Position numbers and translations under genes: made by a program
Source of the DNA: Rhyacichthys aspro
Lineage: Eukaryota; Chordata; Actinopteri; Gobiiformes; Rhyacichthyidae
DNA length: 64,000 nt
Direction: 5' to 3'
NCBI GenBank assembly: GCA_036850595.1
Contig: CM072155.1
Location: forward strand, 9,984,256-10,048,255
The notes under the pieces: model-generated
The model's database searches: none
Seen by the model: only the letters and a program-made list of their open reading frames with translations
Told to the model about the DNA's origin: nothing
Shown: in pieces, positions 12,211 to 22,369 of the stretch
How positions within the stretch are numbered: the first letter of the stretch is position 1
Layout: each line of letters starts with the position of its first letter

Positions 12211-13117
12211 ACAATGAGTTGACATACATCAGTTGAGTTTGTAAATGCAAAGTGATGCATTTTTAAAGTGCAAAAATTACATACAATTTTTAAATAAATG
12301 TAACCGCTATTCCTAATTTGTCCACTGGAGGTGGAGGTTGGTGTTTTAGTTAGAGTAGTGGACCTTACATAACATTAAGACCCTGAACTGAACAGAAGAT
12401 GGCAGCAATCTGGTTTCATAAATGGTGATTTTACTTTACTCTTTTGCTGTTGAAATAACCCTCTGTGGCCCCCTCATTACCCAAAATGTCTTTGTCCAAA
12501 AGGAGAAAGGTAGACACAGAGTTTAGAGTTTCTCAGGAAAAACTGACCACTTCCTGTTTGTTCCCAGAGGAGAATGGAAAAAAAATGTGTTTGGTGTGAA
12601 CACAACAAGTTTCAGGCTTGAGGAATATAATATTCAGCACTACTATAACAAGAAAAATAGAACAGCTGCAGGACAACTGAGAGAAGATAGATTTTTAATA
12701 TAATTTTAATTTTTAGCAGGAAACAACTGCAGTCTGCTTTTACCTGTAGCCGAGAGGTCAGGTGAGTTAGCTACGTTATTGCTATTAAAATAGCATTAGC
12801 ATCAAGCCATATTGTGAGGGTGACTTCATGAAAACACCCATGCTGAAGGTTTTTGCCAACATTGCAAAGATGCAAAGAAGTACAATGACAAAGAGTGGTT
12901 GCACTTCTTTGCATCAAGAAGAAGAAGACAAAAATAGAGTAGAGTTGTTGTGTTTATAAGTTATAATGCTTTTATTTTACTGGTCCGCCCCACTTCAAAG
13001 AAGAACTAAAATAGACTAGTAAGACACCCCTGTCATAAAGGAACAGGATGTGTTGGACTAATGGCTTCTTCCATTTGGGGTTCTCTGTGGCTCTAATTGT
13101 AAATTTTTTCACAATAG

Positions 13118-13430
13118 ACTAGTGGTGTCAAACTCAAAATGGTGAGGGGCCACACTAGCAAATAAGAATCATTTCAGGGGTCAAAAACTGTGACAAATCC
13201 AACAAAAACTGGCTTAAATCCAACTGAAACCTGTTCAAATCCAACTGAAACATGTTAAAATCCAACAACAACCTGATAAAATCCAACTAAACCTGTTCAA
13301 ATCCAAATAAAACCTGTTTAAGTCCATGTGAAACCTGTTTAAATTCAGCTAAGATCTGTTCAAATCCAACTAAAACCTATTGTTCCCTATTACATATGTT
13401 TAAAATAGTTCAGTGCCTCTTTTAAAGTCA
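13118..13430 (+). mobile_element. hAT-like MITE with 9-unit tandem array, copy 3
   Basis: The terminus 'agtggtgtcaaactcaaaatgg' leads into 'gaggggccac' and then about nine tandem units of 20-21 bp at 13195-13384 (consensus 'aaatccaactgaaacctgttc'). After the array comes 'ttccctattacatatg...agttcagtgcctctttt', which recurs at 51530-51565. The right terminus is not certain. Confidence 0.6.
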
Positions 13431-13789
13431 AAGTAAAGTTGTAAATCTAAAACATATTATTGTCAGGTGATTATACAATACGCATCTCAAAATTTTACCC
13501 AGTGCACATTTTAGTATGCTGTATTGTTTTTCCTTGTACAGAAAAAACTACACACTACAACACAATTCTGGAGTTGTCAAATTAAATCTGGGAAACACAC
13601 GGCTGAAAAAAAACATTGAAACCATGAAAACATATCAGCGAAGATGCAGCTGTAGCCAGGATTAAGCCCACGTCATTTGAAATAAGTCTGAATGGGATGC
13701 ACTTCCTGTTTAGACATTAACACATTATAGAGCTATAACAAATCAAACAGTAACCTAGTGCTTCATCCAGCATCGCATCCACAAATCAC

Positions 13790-14330
13790 GGCCGACTCGC
13801 AGCAGAGGGAAGCCGCTGTGGGCGTAAATTGATATTCAGCCATCCCCACGAGCTCGTCTTCCACGTTTCAATCGGGAGCTTAAAATGGGGGCAAACGTTG
13901 GCGGAGAAGATAATGTTGGGGGAGGAGAGGAAGTCAGCGTAAAGGGGGAAGGCAGACAATTAAAAGAATAGAGCACCGGCAACAGCAGTGATGTCTCTAT
14001 GCAGTGTCATCAGGCATTTCCAGCCGCTTATGAGCTGTTTTAATCTGGAATGCCTCTAGGATTTGAGAATGAGGGGAGTCGGACCGGGTTTGGGGGGAGT
14101 TGGAGGTGGAGGAAGGGTATGACTCATCCCAATGAAAAACTGTACACAATAAAAGAAAAAGCGCCGTTTCAGCAGCAGGCGTCGGCGTCCAGAGTCTTTA
14201 GAGGAGAGCTGTAGCGCTGTAGACAAGACCACACTAACCCAGACCAGCGTTTAATGAGACCGAGACGAGACTCTGAGGGAGCCAGACTGGTCAAGTAACA
14301 AGCACAAACCCTCTAAACCTCGGTGAGTTT
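13790..14330. promoter_or_regulatory. Candidate intronic regulatory block
   Basis: The sequence is clearly less AT-rich than its surroundings. It is free of the repeats seen elsewhere and contains CpG-bearing words such as 'cggccgactcgcagcag' and 'gcaggcgtcggcgtcc'. There is no open frame with protein character. The regulatory call is inference from composition and from position inside a neural gene. Confidence 0.25.
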
Positions 14331-16194
14331 AGTAGAAATCCTCCGCATGTAAGACATACAAGAATTATGCAAGATCTGTTTAACAGGGTACAAATGATGG
14401 TTTTTGAAGAAATATGGTAATTACTCATCTTTATTCAGACCAGTGATCCTCCAAACTGATTTAAAAAGACTTAAAAAGCTGACGGGGCAAGTGTTTGAAA
14501 CGAAAGAAAGTCATTGGATAACAGTACAGAAGTATAAAGTCAATAAATAATGGCGTTCAATTCAGAATGTAATAAATTTGTCTAGATAAACTATTATAAA
14601 TATAGTTCAATAGGTATACACCTCTGTAATTTGCTGCATAGAAGAGCTACATGGATGGGCAAAAAAGTTTAAGAGACCCTGATCTGCACAGACTGGAGGT
14701 AGGTTTGGGCAATGTAGCTCTTTAACAATGCAGGCCCATTTTTCTGTGCCAAGACAAGGTGTACATGTCATTACAATATAGTTCTGAAAGTAATACTTCC
14801 ACATAGGTTAGTATTTTCAAAAACATGGCTTTTATTTGTATATAAACAGTGCTTTGGATCGTTGCAATAAAACCTTTCATTGCATAAAACCATTTAAACT
14901 CAACGCCTGTCCTTCTCTACATTGATTATTTATCATACCTGAATGGAGATTGGTGAACTTGTGAAGCTCTTTATAATAGTGTCATGCTGATCCAGATAGC
15001 TCTTAAATATTATATTACTTTTAATAATACCTGTGTTTGTGTGGACATGGCCTGGGAAGTCAATAGCGGCTGCTTGAGACCCTTTGAAAGACGTCTCAAG
15101 AACCGTCTCAAGTGCCATTACACTTGTCAGCACTTGTCAGGACCATCTTCCATTAAAGATGAAGGAGTAAATACAGCATACATATGCAATGACTGTTTCT
15201 AAATAAACCGACGAAACATACAATAAATATTCATATGAGACAACTTTTTGAAGTCTTTTTATGAATGGATTGATTACTGTTTTGTTTAAAAGCATAAAAA
15301 GAGCCACGGGCCCAGAGCCTTTTACATGAATATTTATGTCTGATAAGCAGGAAGACTCATTACAATGTGCATTCATCCCACCTTCAGCCAACATTCAGCA
15401 TTAACATTACTGTTCTCATCATGTTAGACTTCAACCAAACAAGAGGGCAACCAATTAACCGTGGCTCCGTCTCCGGCTCACTGCCTCTGCTTCTTCTTAC
15501 ATCTTCACTATTACAAAAGATTACTAATGTTATCTCACCACCTCCTCGTGCGAATAATAGGTTGGGGTGGTGGATGGTCACATAAAACCCAGTACAAATT
15601 ACCCAAGTTTGTGATTCAGGATAACGGTGACATTTGAGTTTCTTAACGGAGCTGAATATGGCTCAGTACAACCCAATTATTTTTAGAACAATCACTATGG
15701 GGGTATCTGGAGCCTATTACACTTACATTTACAGGCATAGGCATTGGTAAGTTGCGTTTAATGTTATTTAGATCTAGCCTTAAAGCTCTTTTCCAAAGTC
15801 AACTCAGGCACAAAGCTCAACCAAAACACATGGATAGACCAAACAAACTCTAGTCCCATTCAACACATATGCACTGCCCCTCATGCATTTTCAGGTTAAC
15901 ATAACCCAGCTCCAATCCTAACCAAAACTCTAATGCTTAAACTTACTTTATCATACAAATATACAAAACTCCATTGGCAGGACATTATAATACATGCAGC
16001 CACACCGCTTCAGTTTGACTTACTCAGAAGATGGAAATAAAAATGCAAAAGCCCTCATATATTTTTACCTAGCCCTCAAAACCATATGGCTGTGCTACTT
16101 ATACATTAGTATAATGTTCTGTTCTGTTGATGTGAATCTTATTATCAGTCTTAATCAATAAGTTATGCAGCTATAGCAATGTATTCACTCATTT

Positions 16195-16385
16195 CAACAG
16201 GCAAATCTCAGTTTAACAGTCTTAACTGAAGAGGCACAGGCCCTAAATTAATCTGCCTGTAAGTCTGGAGATGTTATTTGGATATTTTGTGTACAATTAC
16301 AGCATAACATAGCAGCAGTAGAATGTTTAGACACTCTGTGATGTTCCCTACCCAGTCACTGACAGCACACTCATCTGGTCAGACA
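16195..16385 (+). repeat. Dispersed repeat family F, copy 1
   Basis: Shared landmarks with 20095-20300 are 'ctcagtttaacagtcttaac', 'gcacaggcc.taaa' and, about 130 bp later, 'cactgacagcacac'. Old and gapped. Confidence 0.45.
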
Positions 16386-16504
16386 TTTGCCATTTGACCA
16401 GATCATGTTTTTTTGTCCTCCAATACACATTAATCAGAGACAGAGACAGAAACACAACTGTTGATCAGTGGGACTTAAACTGAGGCAAAGTGAATTCACA
16501 AAAT

Positions 16505-16912
16505 TATATTTGGAGTTGAACAGGTTTTATTTGGATGTTAAAAGGTTTTAGATGGATCTGAACAGGTTTTAGTTGGATTTAACAGGTTTTTATTTGGATT
16601 TGATCAAATTTTGTTGTATTTGAACAGGTTTTAGTTGGATTTCACAGGTTTTAGTTGGATTTAAACAGGTTTTATTTGGATTTCAACAGTTTTCAGTTAG
16701 ATTTGAACAGGTTTTCTTTGGATTTGAACAAATTCAGTTGGATTTGAACAAGTTTTAGTTGGATTTAACAGGTTTTAGTTGGATTTGAACAGGGTTTAGT
16801 TGGATTTGAACAGGTTTTACTTGAAACTGATGTGAAACTGTAAAAATTCAGCCCCTGAAAGCAGTATTATTCACCATCACAGCCCCTCACCCCATTGAGT
16901 TTGACATCACTG
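16505..16912 (-). mobile_element. hAT-like MITE with 15-unit tandem array, copy 4
   Basis: This copy is inverted relative to copy 3. The terminus 'cccattgagtttgacatcac' lies at 16891-16910. Left of it, at 16517-16826, are about 15 tandem units of 'aacaggttttagttggatttg', the reverse complement of the copy 3 unit. The unit number differs from the other copies, so the internal array has expanded or contracted independently. Confidence 0.65.
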
Positions 16913-17059
16913 TTTTATGTGATTTTTGGTGGCTTTCATCCATTAAAAATATATTGCAGTCTGCTTAAAGTCTGTTCCCAAATTGAACTCATAGCTCAAG
17001 TTGTTGACAAACACTAAAAAGGGTTTATACTTCGATGCTTTAGGACCATATTCTCCTCA

Positions 17060-17640
17060 GTTTGTTCCTATTTTTGTTTGTCATTCCTCACCTTCTTCCC
17101 TCTCCCTCTCTGCCTCTCCTACTCCTGGGCTCGCTCTGTTGACGGTGAATTATTCATCAGTCTGTGTATGTCATTAATCAGCACTTGTTCAAAAGATATG
17201 ATTGGGGGGCTGCGGGACGGGGGGATGGGCGCGGAGACATCGATCCTTCACAGTGCGAGGACCGGGCGGCGATGGAGAGAAGCACAGAGACGGCAGGAAA
17301 AAAACCCGTCGCGACACAAACATGAAGTAAGAAAAGAAGAAGAGAGGAGATGCGAGTATTGAAAGCAAGAAAACAGAGCGAAAGCAGTTGAAACAGATTG
17401 GCGAACGTGTTGAAAGAGACATATACGCTGACTGTTCCGCTTTTCATTGCCTCTGAGAAAATAGGCCAAGGGAGGAAGATGGAGTGGCTACAACAAGCAA
17501 GACAAGAGTGAGAGACTGGAAACGATAGATAGAAGCTCCTTCCTGTGATATTTGCGGTAATCTGTCCCACCAAAATCCCGTTATCGGTCTGGCCATCTCC
17601 CAAGAGAGGAGTAAGACAGCAACAAGCCTAGACACTGTGA
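17060..17640. promoter_or_regulatory. Candidate intronic regulatory block
   Basis: A GC-richer, purine-biased block on the plus strand within intron 1, not repeated elsewhere in the window. Several overlapping open frames exist in more than one phase on both strands. That is what low-complexity purine/pyrimidine bias produces, so I do not call a gene. Confidence 0.25.
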
Positions 17641-17989
17641 CCTTTTAGAAATGGTACGGTATTCAAAATGACAAAAAGCATTTAGTGTTATAACGTACAC
17701 ACCACTTAAACTCTTCACTTAACGGCAAAATAGCAATAAATGCAATGAATATGTTGGATTGCACATATCAGATTTATATTGTGTTTACATGGATATGTGT
17801 TCTAATAATCAGTAACTAGGGGACAATATATTCCTTTAGTTTCAACATTAATATGATAAGAGTTACATAAAAAAAAAAAATCTGTGTATATTTTACATTA
17901 ATGTCTTGATGTTATGTCAAACCCTTCTCTGTTTGGACCACATTTAGTCATAAAAAGAAGGCTATTGCTTGTCAGTAGCCAAGCCTCAG

Positions 17990-18541
17990 AGCTTTTTTGG
18001 TATCAATTTCATATCATCAAATGTAACCTCACCCCTCCAGTACCTGGTTATCTTTTTTGTTCTTGTCTCAGACTTCACTCTCCTCTAAAAGTAGCTCTTT
18101 TATTAAAAAAATAAAACCGGACCAATTTTCCTCCACAAAATACTAATACATTTCACCAAACTGAAGTTTAGCGTAAGCTTAGCTGCAACTTTCAGCGTCA
18201 GAATAGCAATTATCTCCTCCTCGTTAAACATTATGTGATTGAATTGACAGTATAATGTAAAATATACTTTATTGGCAGCTATTAAACTTTCAAGAACGTC
18301 ACATGACATGTCAACCAATGGGAGCGCTTCTTTTTCGAGCATGTGATTCGCCAAGGTTTTCCGTTCCTGAATAGAGGTTCTCATCTATTACAATCCGTAA
18401 TAATAAACATTAGATGGCATCATAAAGACTGTTATTATTATTTTTTTTTTTTTTACAAATTATTTCTTTTATAACAAACTATTTGGGATTTAAACCATTT
18501 TTCCAACGAGAAGAAAAACTATTCAGTACAGTCTGTTTAAC
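17990..18541 (+). repeat. Dispersed repeat family A, copy 1 (about 0.55 kb)
   Basis: Landmarks in order are 'cttgtctcagacttcactct', 'accggaccaattttcctcca', 'gcgtcagaatagcaattatc', 'caaccaatgggagcgcttct', 'gttctcatctattacaatcc' and finally 'gtacagtctgtttaa'. The same series is found at 24715-25216. No coding capacity. The length and lack of an A/B box suggest a non-autonomous DNA element, but the class was not determined. Confidence 0.65.
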
Positions 18542-18989
18542 GTTCTATAGATCTGAATGATTTTTGTGATTTTATTTGAAGATTTTTTGTGCATTTATGT
18601 AAGACTGTGTTATAGTGCATCTTTGGACACGCTATACAAGCCTCAAGTTGCACCCAATGTGTCAGAAATGTCTTGGCTCTCTTCCACCTGAAATCTAGTG
18701 TGGTTCGACTGAAATGTGAACCCACACAAGCATCTAAACTGATCAAAAATTAGGAAGATCATAACAAGACACGAAAATCACATGACTTCCAGCTTCCTGA
18801 GAGCAGGAAGAACAACTTCTGTTGGAAAAACCCAAAATAATCGAGGCAAAACAAGGACAAACAAATAAAACACAGCATTAAGTTCCACTGCAGTCATTAT
18901 TTTGGTCCTGTTTACTTAACATCAATGAGAGCTTATCCACACACCCAAATATGTGTCTAAAAAGAGCTCAGTTGTTTGTCATTCCCTTT

Positions 18990-19700
18990 TCAGGAAAACA
19001 TCTGAATGATGTAACCCCTCTTTGCCCCATCTTTGAGGTGAGGATATGGTGGATAAATGAAGGGAATATCCCACAACAAAAAGGCACTATCAAAGAGGCT
19101 GGAGCGATAAAGAGAGGGAACGACGGAGCTGACAATGATTTAGAGTAAAACCTAAAAAGGGGAGGGGTCTAGGGCTTAGAAAGGTTAATGTATTGATCGG
19201 GAAGAGGAAAAACAAAGGCAGAGCGTGCAGTTGCCAGATCAGGCCTCGCTGATAAGGCATTGCTGTGATCAAACGTACGCTGAGTACCGGCGGGGGTCTC
19301 TTCCATTTGTCTCTCTTTAGGGCAGCACTGCACCTTAGCGAGCGCTGATCCTGCCAAAGATCCATCGCTAATCCACAAAGCGTAGAAGACGAGCGAGTAG
19401 GTGGCGGGTAAGAGGCCTCTGAAGTGTGCCATGGAGAGGGACACAGAGAAAGAGCGACTCCCTGTCAGTCAGACCTGATGCAAGCCCACCGGGAGGGCTC
19501 CACATCAAACACATCTCAGCTGCTTACACAAGCCGTTCGCTGACAGCATTCGGCGGTCGCGGCCCTCGGGGGGGGGGGCGCACAGGACTTCCGCCAGAGA
19601 ACGGAGAGAAATCACAGCTGGTATCAAGCATTAGATCCAACAAAAGGCAGGAAAGCTACAGAGCTGAGAGCTACAGAGCGGATCGATCCATCATGTTAGA
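18990..19700. promoter_or_regulatory. Candidate intronic regulatory block with an 11-G run
   Basis: A GC-richer, non-repetitive block 2.3 kb downstream of the first coding exon. It includes a run of about eleven G at 19568-19578. Open frames on both strands have no family similarity. The CpG words and the absence of repeats suggest a retained functional element, but only alignment with other fish could show it. Confidence 0.25.
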
Positions 19701-20094
19701 AAAGAATATGTAAGAACAAGACGTGGGGAAAATGACAAAGCGACGTGTTTACATAAAGATCCTTTTACAACCGACATCATCAAAAACATACACAACAAAC
19801 CACAGCAATAACAAGCAGCGGTCTATTCAATTTATTTGATGATATGAATGTTTAACAGGGTCATTACTCTACTGATGGATGCAATATAAAAAAAAAAGAT
19901 GAAAAAAAAAAATGCATTGCCTTTGTGCTTTACCATTAGCAGATGGAGCAAGAATACTGAAGCTTTAACCTTCACTTTTCCATAGCCCAGAAGCTACACA
20001 AATGTTAATTCATATTTGTGTAATGTCTAATGTAAGGTATCTGTCTAACGTAGGGTTTGCTCCTTAAGTGGTGTGTGCTAATCTTAGCAGTTAG

Positions 20095-20300
20095 ACCTCA
20101 GTTTAACAGTCTTTGACGAGGATGCACAGGCCTTAAAATGATCCAGAATAAGAGTCTAGCGTTCATCATTCAGAGTCTTGTAGCTTGTAGCCTTTAGCTG
20201 GTGTAACCTGCACGCTTGTATAACCAGCAGTGCTGAATGTCAAGCCACTTGCTTATGTTGTCTACCCTCTCACTGACAGCATACATGTAGTTAGCTGGTT
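20095..20300 (+). repeat. Dispersed repeat family F, copy 2
   Basis: It contains 'cctcagtttaacagtctttg', 'atgcacaggcctta' and 'ctaccctctcactgacagc', in the same order as copy 1. The last element also occurs at 26077-26100. Confidence 0.45.
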
Positions 20301-21992
20301 TGGAGTTTTGGGCCTTTTTAGTCTGTTACATTTATTGCAGTCCAACTTATGTTGCCAAAATGTCCTCACTACTCATGTTGGGTCTACAGTGCAGTATAAC
20401 AAAATGAAAATGCAAATCTTCCCTCCAAAAACAATAACTGTGACCAGGCTTGTCTGTAAGGGAAGTCAGAAATGGATGTAAACAAGACGGTTGGAATGAA
20501 ATACTATATTCATGACTGATATGGTCTTAAGTACTTGGAAAACTTCATTGATTGGCAGTGGTTTGGTTTCAATAAAAATTATATCCCATGAAATAATGTT
20601 AGGGAAAAGAGATAAAAGCATTTAGTTTTTAACATTGAGCTGCTGACCTCATAGATAATAACAATATTGGTTAGCTAAAAAAAAGAAAAAATACTAATGA
20701 TGGGCTTCCAGCTAATGAAAGGTATTACTTTGTTAAAGGTAACCTACTATTGTTTTGATTTCTTCACTGTGTCATTGAGGATATAATTATTATAAAGCCA
20801 TATATAATTAGGTTATTTTTCAACTGTTGAAAAAGCATTGCTCTCATTTCTACAGCTATGGGGCTCCCACTTCCATCAGTGAACAACAAGAGATCAGAGC
20901 TGGTATCAAGGGCCAGCGCCTGAAAGCATAGTCTGACATTTCTTCACATGGTCGTCCAAATCTCCAGAGGCAAAAGGAGCCAATCCAGGCTAATCTACAG
21001 TGAGCCACACATATCCAGCCTAATCTGCATAACAGAGCAGCCCGAACACTTCAATGTGAAACCACACAATACTCCACTAACAATACTCCCCTTACAATAC
21101 TCCGGTGTGATGCATATGTGCTCTGTACTGATCTCCAGATCCTGATCATCCCAATCCTATTGTCCTACAGACATCATCCTGTGAAAGGAATTGGACAGAC
21201 TTGTACCTTTTTCATTTGAGCAGATGAATATTTCATGGTGTGTTGTTCTGAGCGCATGCTGCACCCAACCATCTTTAAACATGAGCACCCTCTTAACTCG
21301 CTCTCATACTTCACTGTTTAACATTTGGTTATATGCACGTCAGTCATATTTACATTTTGTTACATAATTTCTCTCCCTGCTCGAATAGTTAGCTGAAGTC
21401 ACTTCACTGAATATAAACTTTAGACAAGATAATGAAATGCAATGCTACAGACGAATAGACACTGAATCTGAAATAATAATGTTTTGTTGACAGATTGACA
21501 GCTTACACAAAAGGTCAATTTATTGATTTTTCCTGACAGGCGGCTCGAGTGAACACGTGTGTGGCTATAATGAGACATTACACAAGAATTACATAAGTAT
21601 TGTGATCAGTGAGTGAGTGCTAGTGTTAGATATAATGCAAGTATAGCCTTGGGCACTGTAGGATGTTAGCTCTATTGGTTTTGTTTTATCTTTTGATCAC
21701 TAGTTAAGAAAAACAGTTATTAGAGTTGGACGAAAATCTGTAGCTAGCATTTATTCATTTACATGTTGAAAATTCCACTTTTTTTCATGCTCATTTGCAG
21801 TATATTTCCCCCCTTAGGATCATGGAATCTGTGATAGGATCCATAAACTTATAAATGTCTCTTGCTTTGTCAATGAAAATCCACTCAATCATAATTAAAC
21901 CTGAGAAAAAGCTGAACCATCTTCATGTGACTTGAAAACACAGACTAAACAATGACTTTTCTGAAGATAATTTGCGTTTCTCCGTCCGTTAC

Positions 21993-22143
21993 CTGTGTCG
22001 ATCTGTCGGTTGCGGCCTCTCAGCAGGTAGCTGAACTCCTGGCAGCGCTCGCTCTGGCTGTAGCCTCGCGGAGAGTTAAAGCACAGCTCCTCCACCAGCA
22101 CCAGCGCCTTTTTACACAGGTCTTCATCCCAGTCCCCCGACAT
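21993..22143 (-). CDS. syt3: Synaptotagmin-3, coding exon 1 (N-terminus)
   Basis: This exon encodes residues 1-50 plus the first base of codon 51. It opens with MSGDWDEDLC and carries cysteines at residues 10, 21 and 34. In the Syt3/5/6/10 group, N-terminal cysteines in this arrangement form the intermolecular disulfides that dimerise the protein; the third is shifted by one residue relative to the mammalian position I remember. The start at 22143 is preceded by GGAGG and matches the family N-terminus. The donor reads ACAG|GTAACG, with the intron starting at 21992. The exon leaves one G, which joins the AG of the next exon to make Glu51, directly before the transmembrane segment as in the family. 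Synaptotagmin-3 is a membrane-anchored Ca2+ sensor of neurons and endocrine cells. The family, the phase and the cysteine spacing all agree. Confidence 0.92.
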
Positions 22144-22157
22144 CCTCCAATCTGCAT
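22020..22157 (-). other. Upstream ORF overlapping the syt3 start codon
   Basis: An ATG 14 nt before the syt3 start opens a 45-codon frame (MQIGGCRGTG...). It runs through the true start in another phase and stops with TGA at 22022-22020, inside coding exon 1. Its context has G at -3 but C at +4, so it is of medium strength. If the transcript includes it, ribosomes starting there would bypass the syt3 start, which usually lowers translation. The encoded peptide itself has no recognisable features. Confidence 0.45.
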
Positions 22158-22369
22158 CGCACTCTCACCGCAGCCGACCAATGACAGCGCAGCCCTCCTC
22201 GCCCTCTCCGACCGGACGGCGCTCAGGGAAGTCAAACGCTGGCCCGTCCACTTTTTACAAACCGCTCAGGTGGAGGTTAAAGAGGGGTTGGCGGGTGCCG
22301 GTCCGGATCAGAGAGACCGAAGGGACCAGCCCATGTATGACTGAGCAACACCCACCCCTCTCAATTCAC
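22144..22369 (-). other. syt3: Probable syt3 5' UTR joined to the start-codon exon
   Basis: Upstream of the start codon on the minus strand is a GC-richer stretch. It is bounded by two plausible splice acceptors: one ending TCTTTTTCAG, with the exon starting at 22369, and one ending GTTGCTCAG, with the exon starting at 22340. The first has the better pyrimidine tract. No TATA box or other core promoter element is apparent, so I favour a UTR segment spliced from an upstream exon over a promoter. A promoter within this CpG-containing block remains possible. The segment contains an out-of-frame ATG at 22157, annotated separately. Confidence 0.5.

Larger units (their letters stand above)
9086..21992. 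other. syt3 intron between exons 1 and 2
   Basis: A 12.9-kb intron, mostly AT-rich and rich in repeats that are listed separately. Four blocks stand out as non-repetitive or GC-richer: 13790-14330, 17060-17640, 18990-19700 and, weakly, 20840-21140. None contains an exon I can recognise on either strand. The stretches 9290-11020, 14340-15950 and 20480-21900 show nothing beyond simple AT-rich sequence and short spurious open frames. Confidence 0.7.

Noticed and set aside
14170..14210. Half-match to an RE1/NRSF silencer site (TTCAGCAGCAGGCG)
   Set aside because: Only the left half fits the consensus; the right half does not, so I do not call a site.
22020..22344. Plus-strand frames opposite coding exon 1
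   Set aside because: They are shadows of the GC-rich exon and 5' UTR with no protein similarity.
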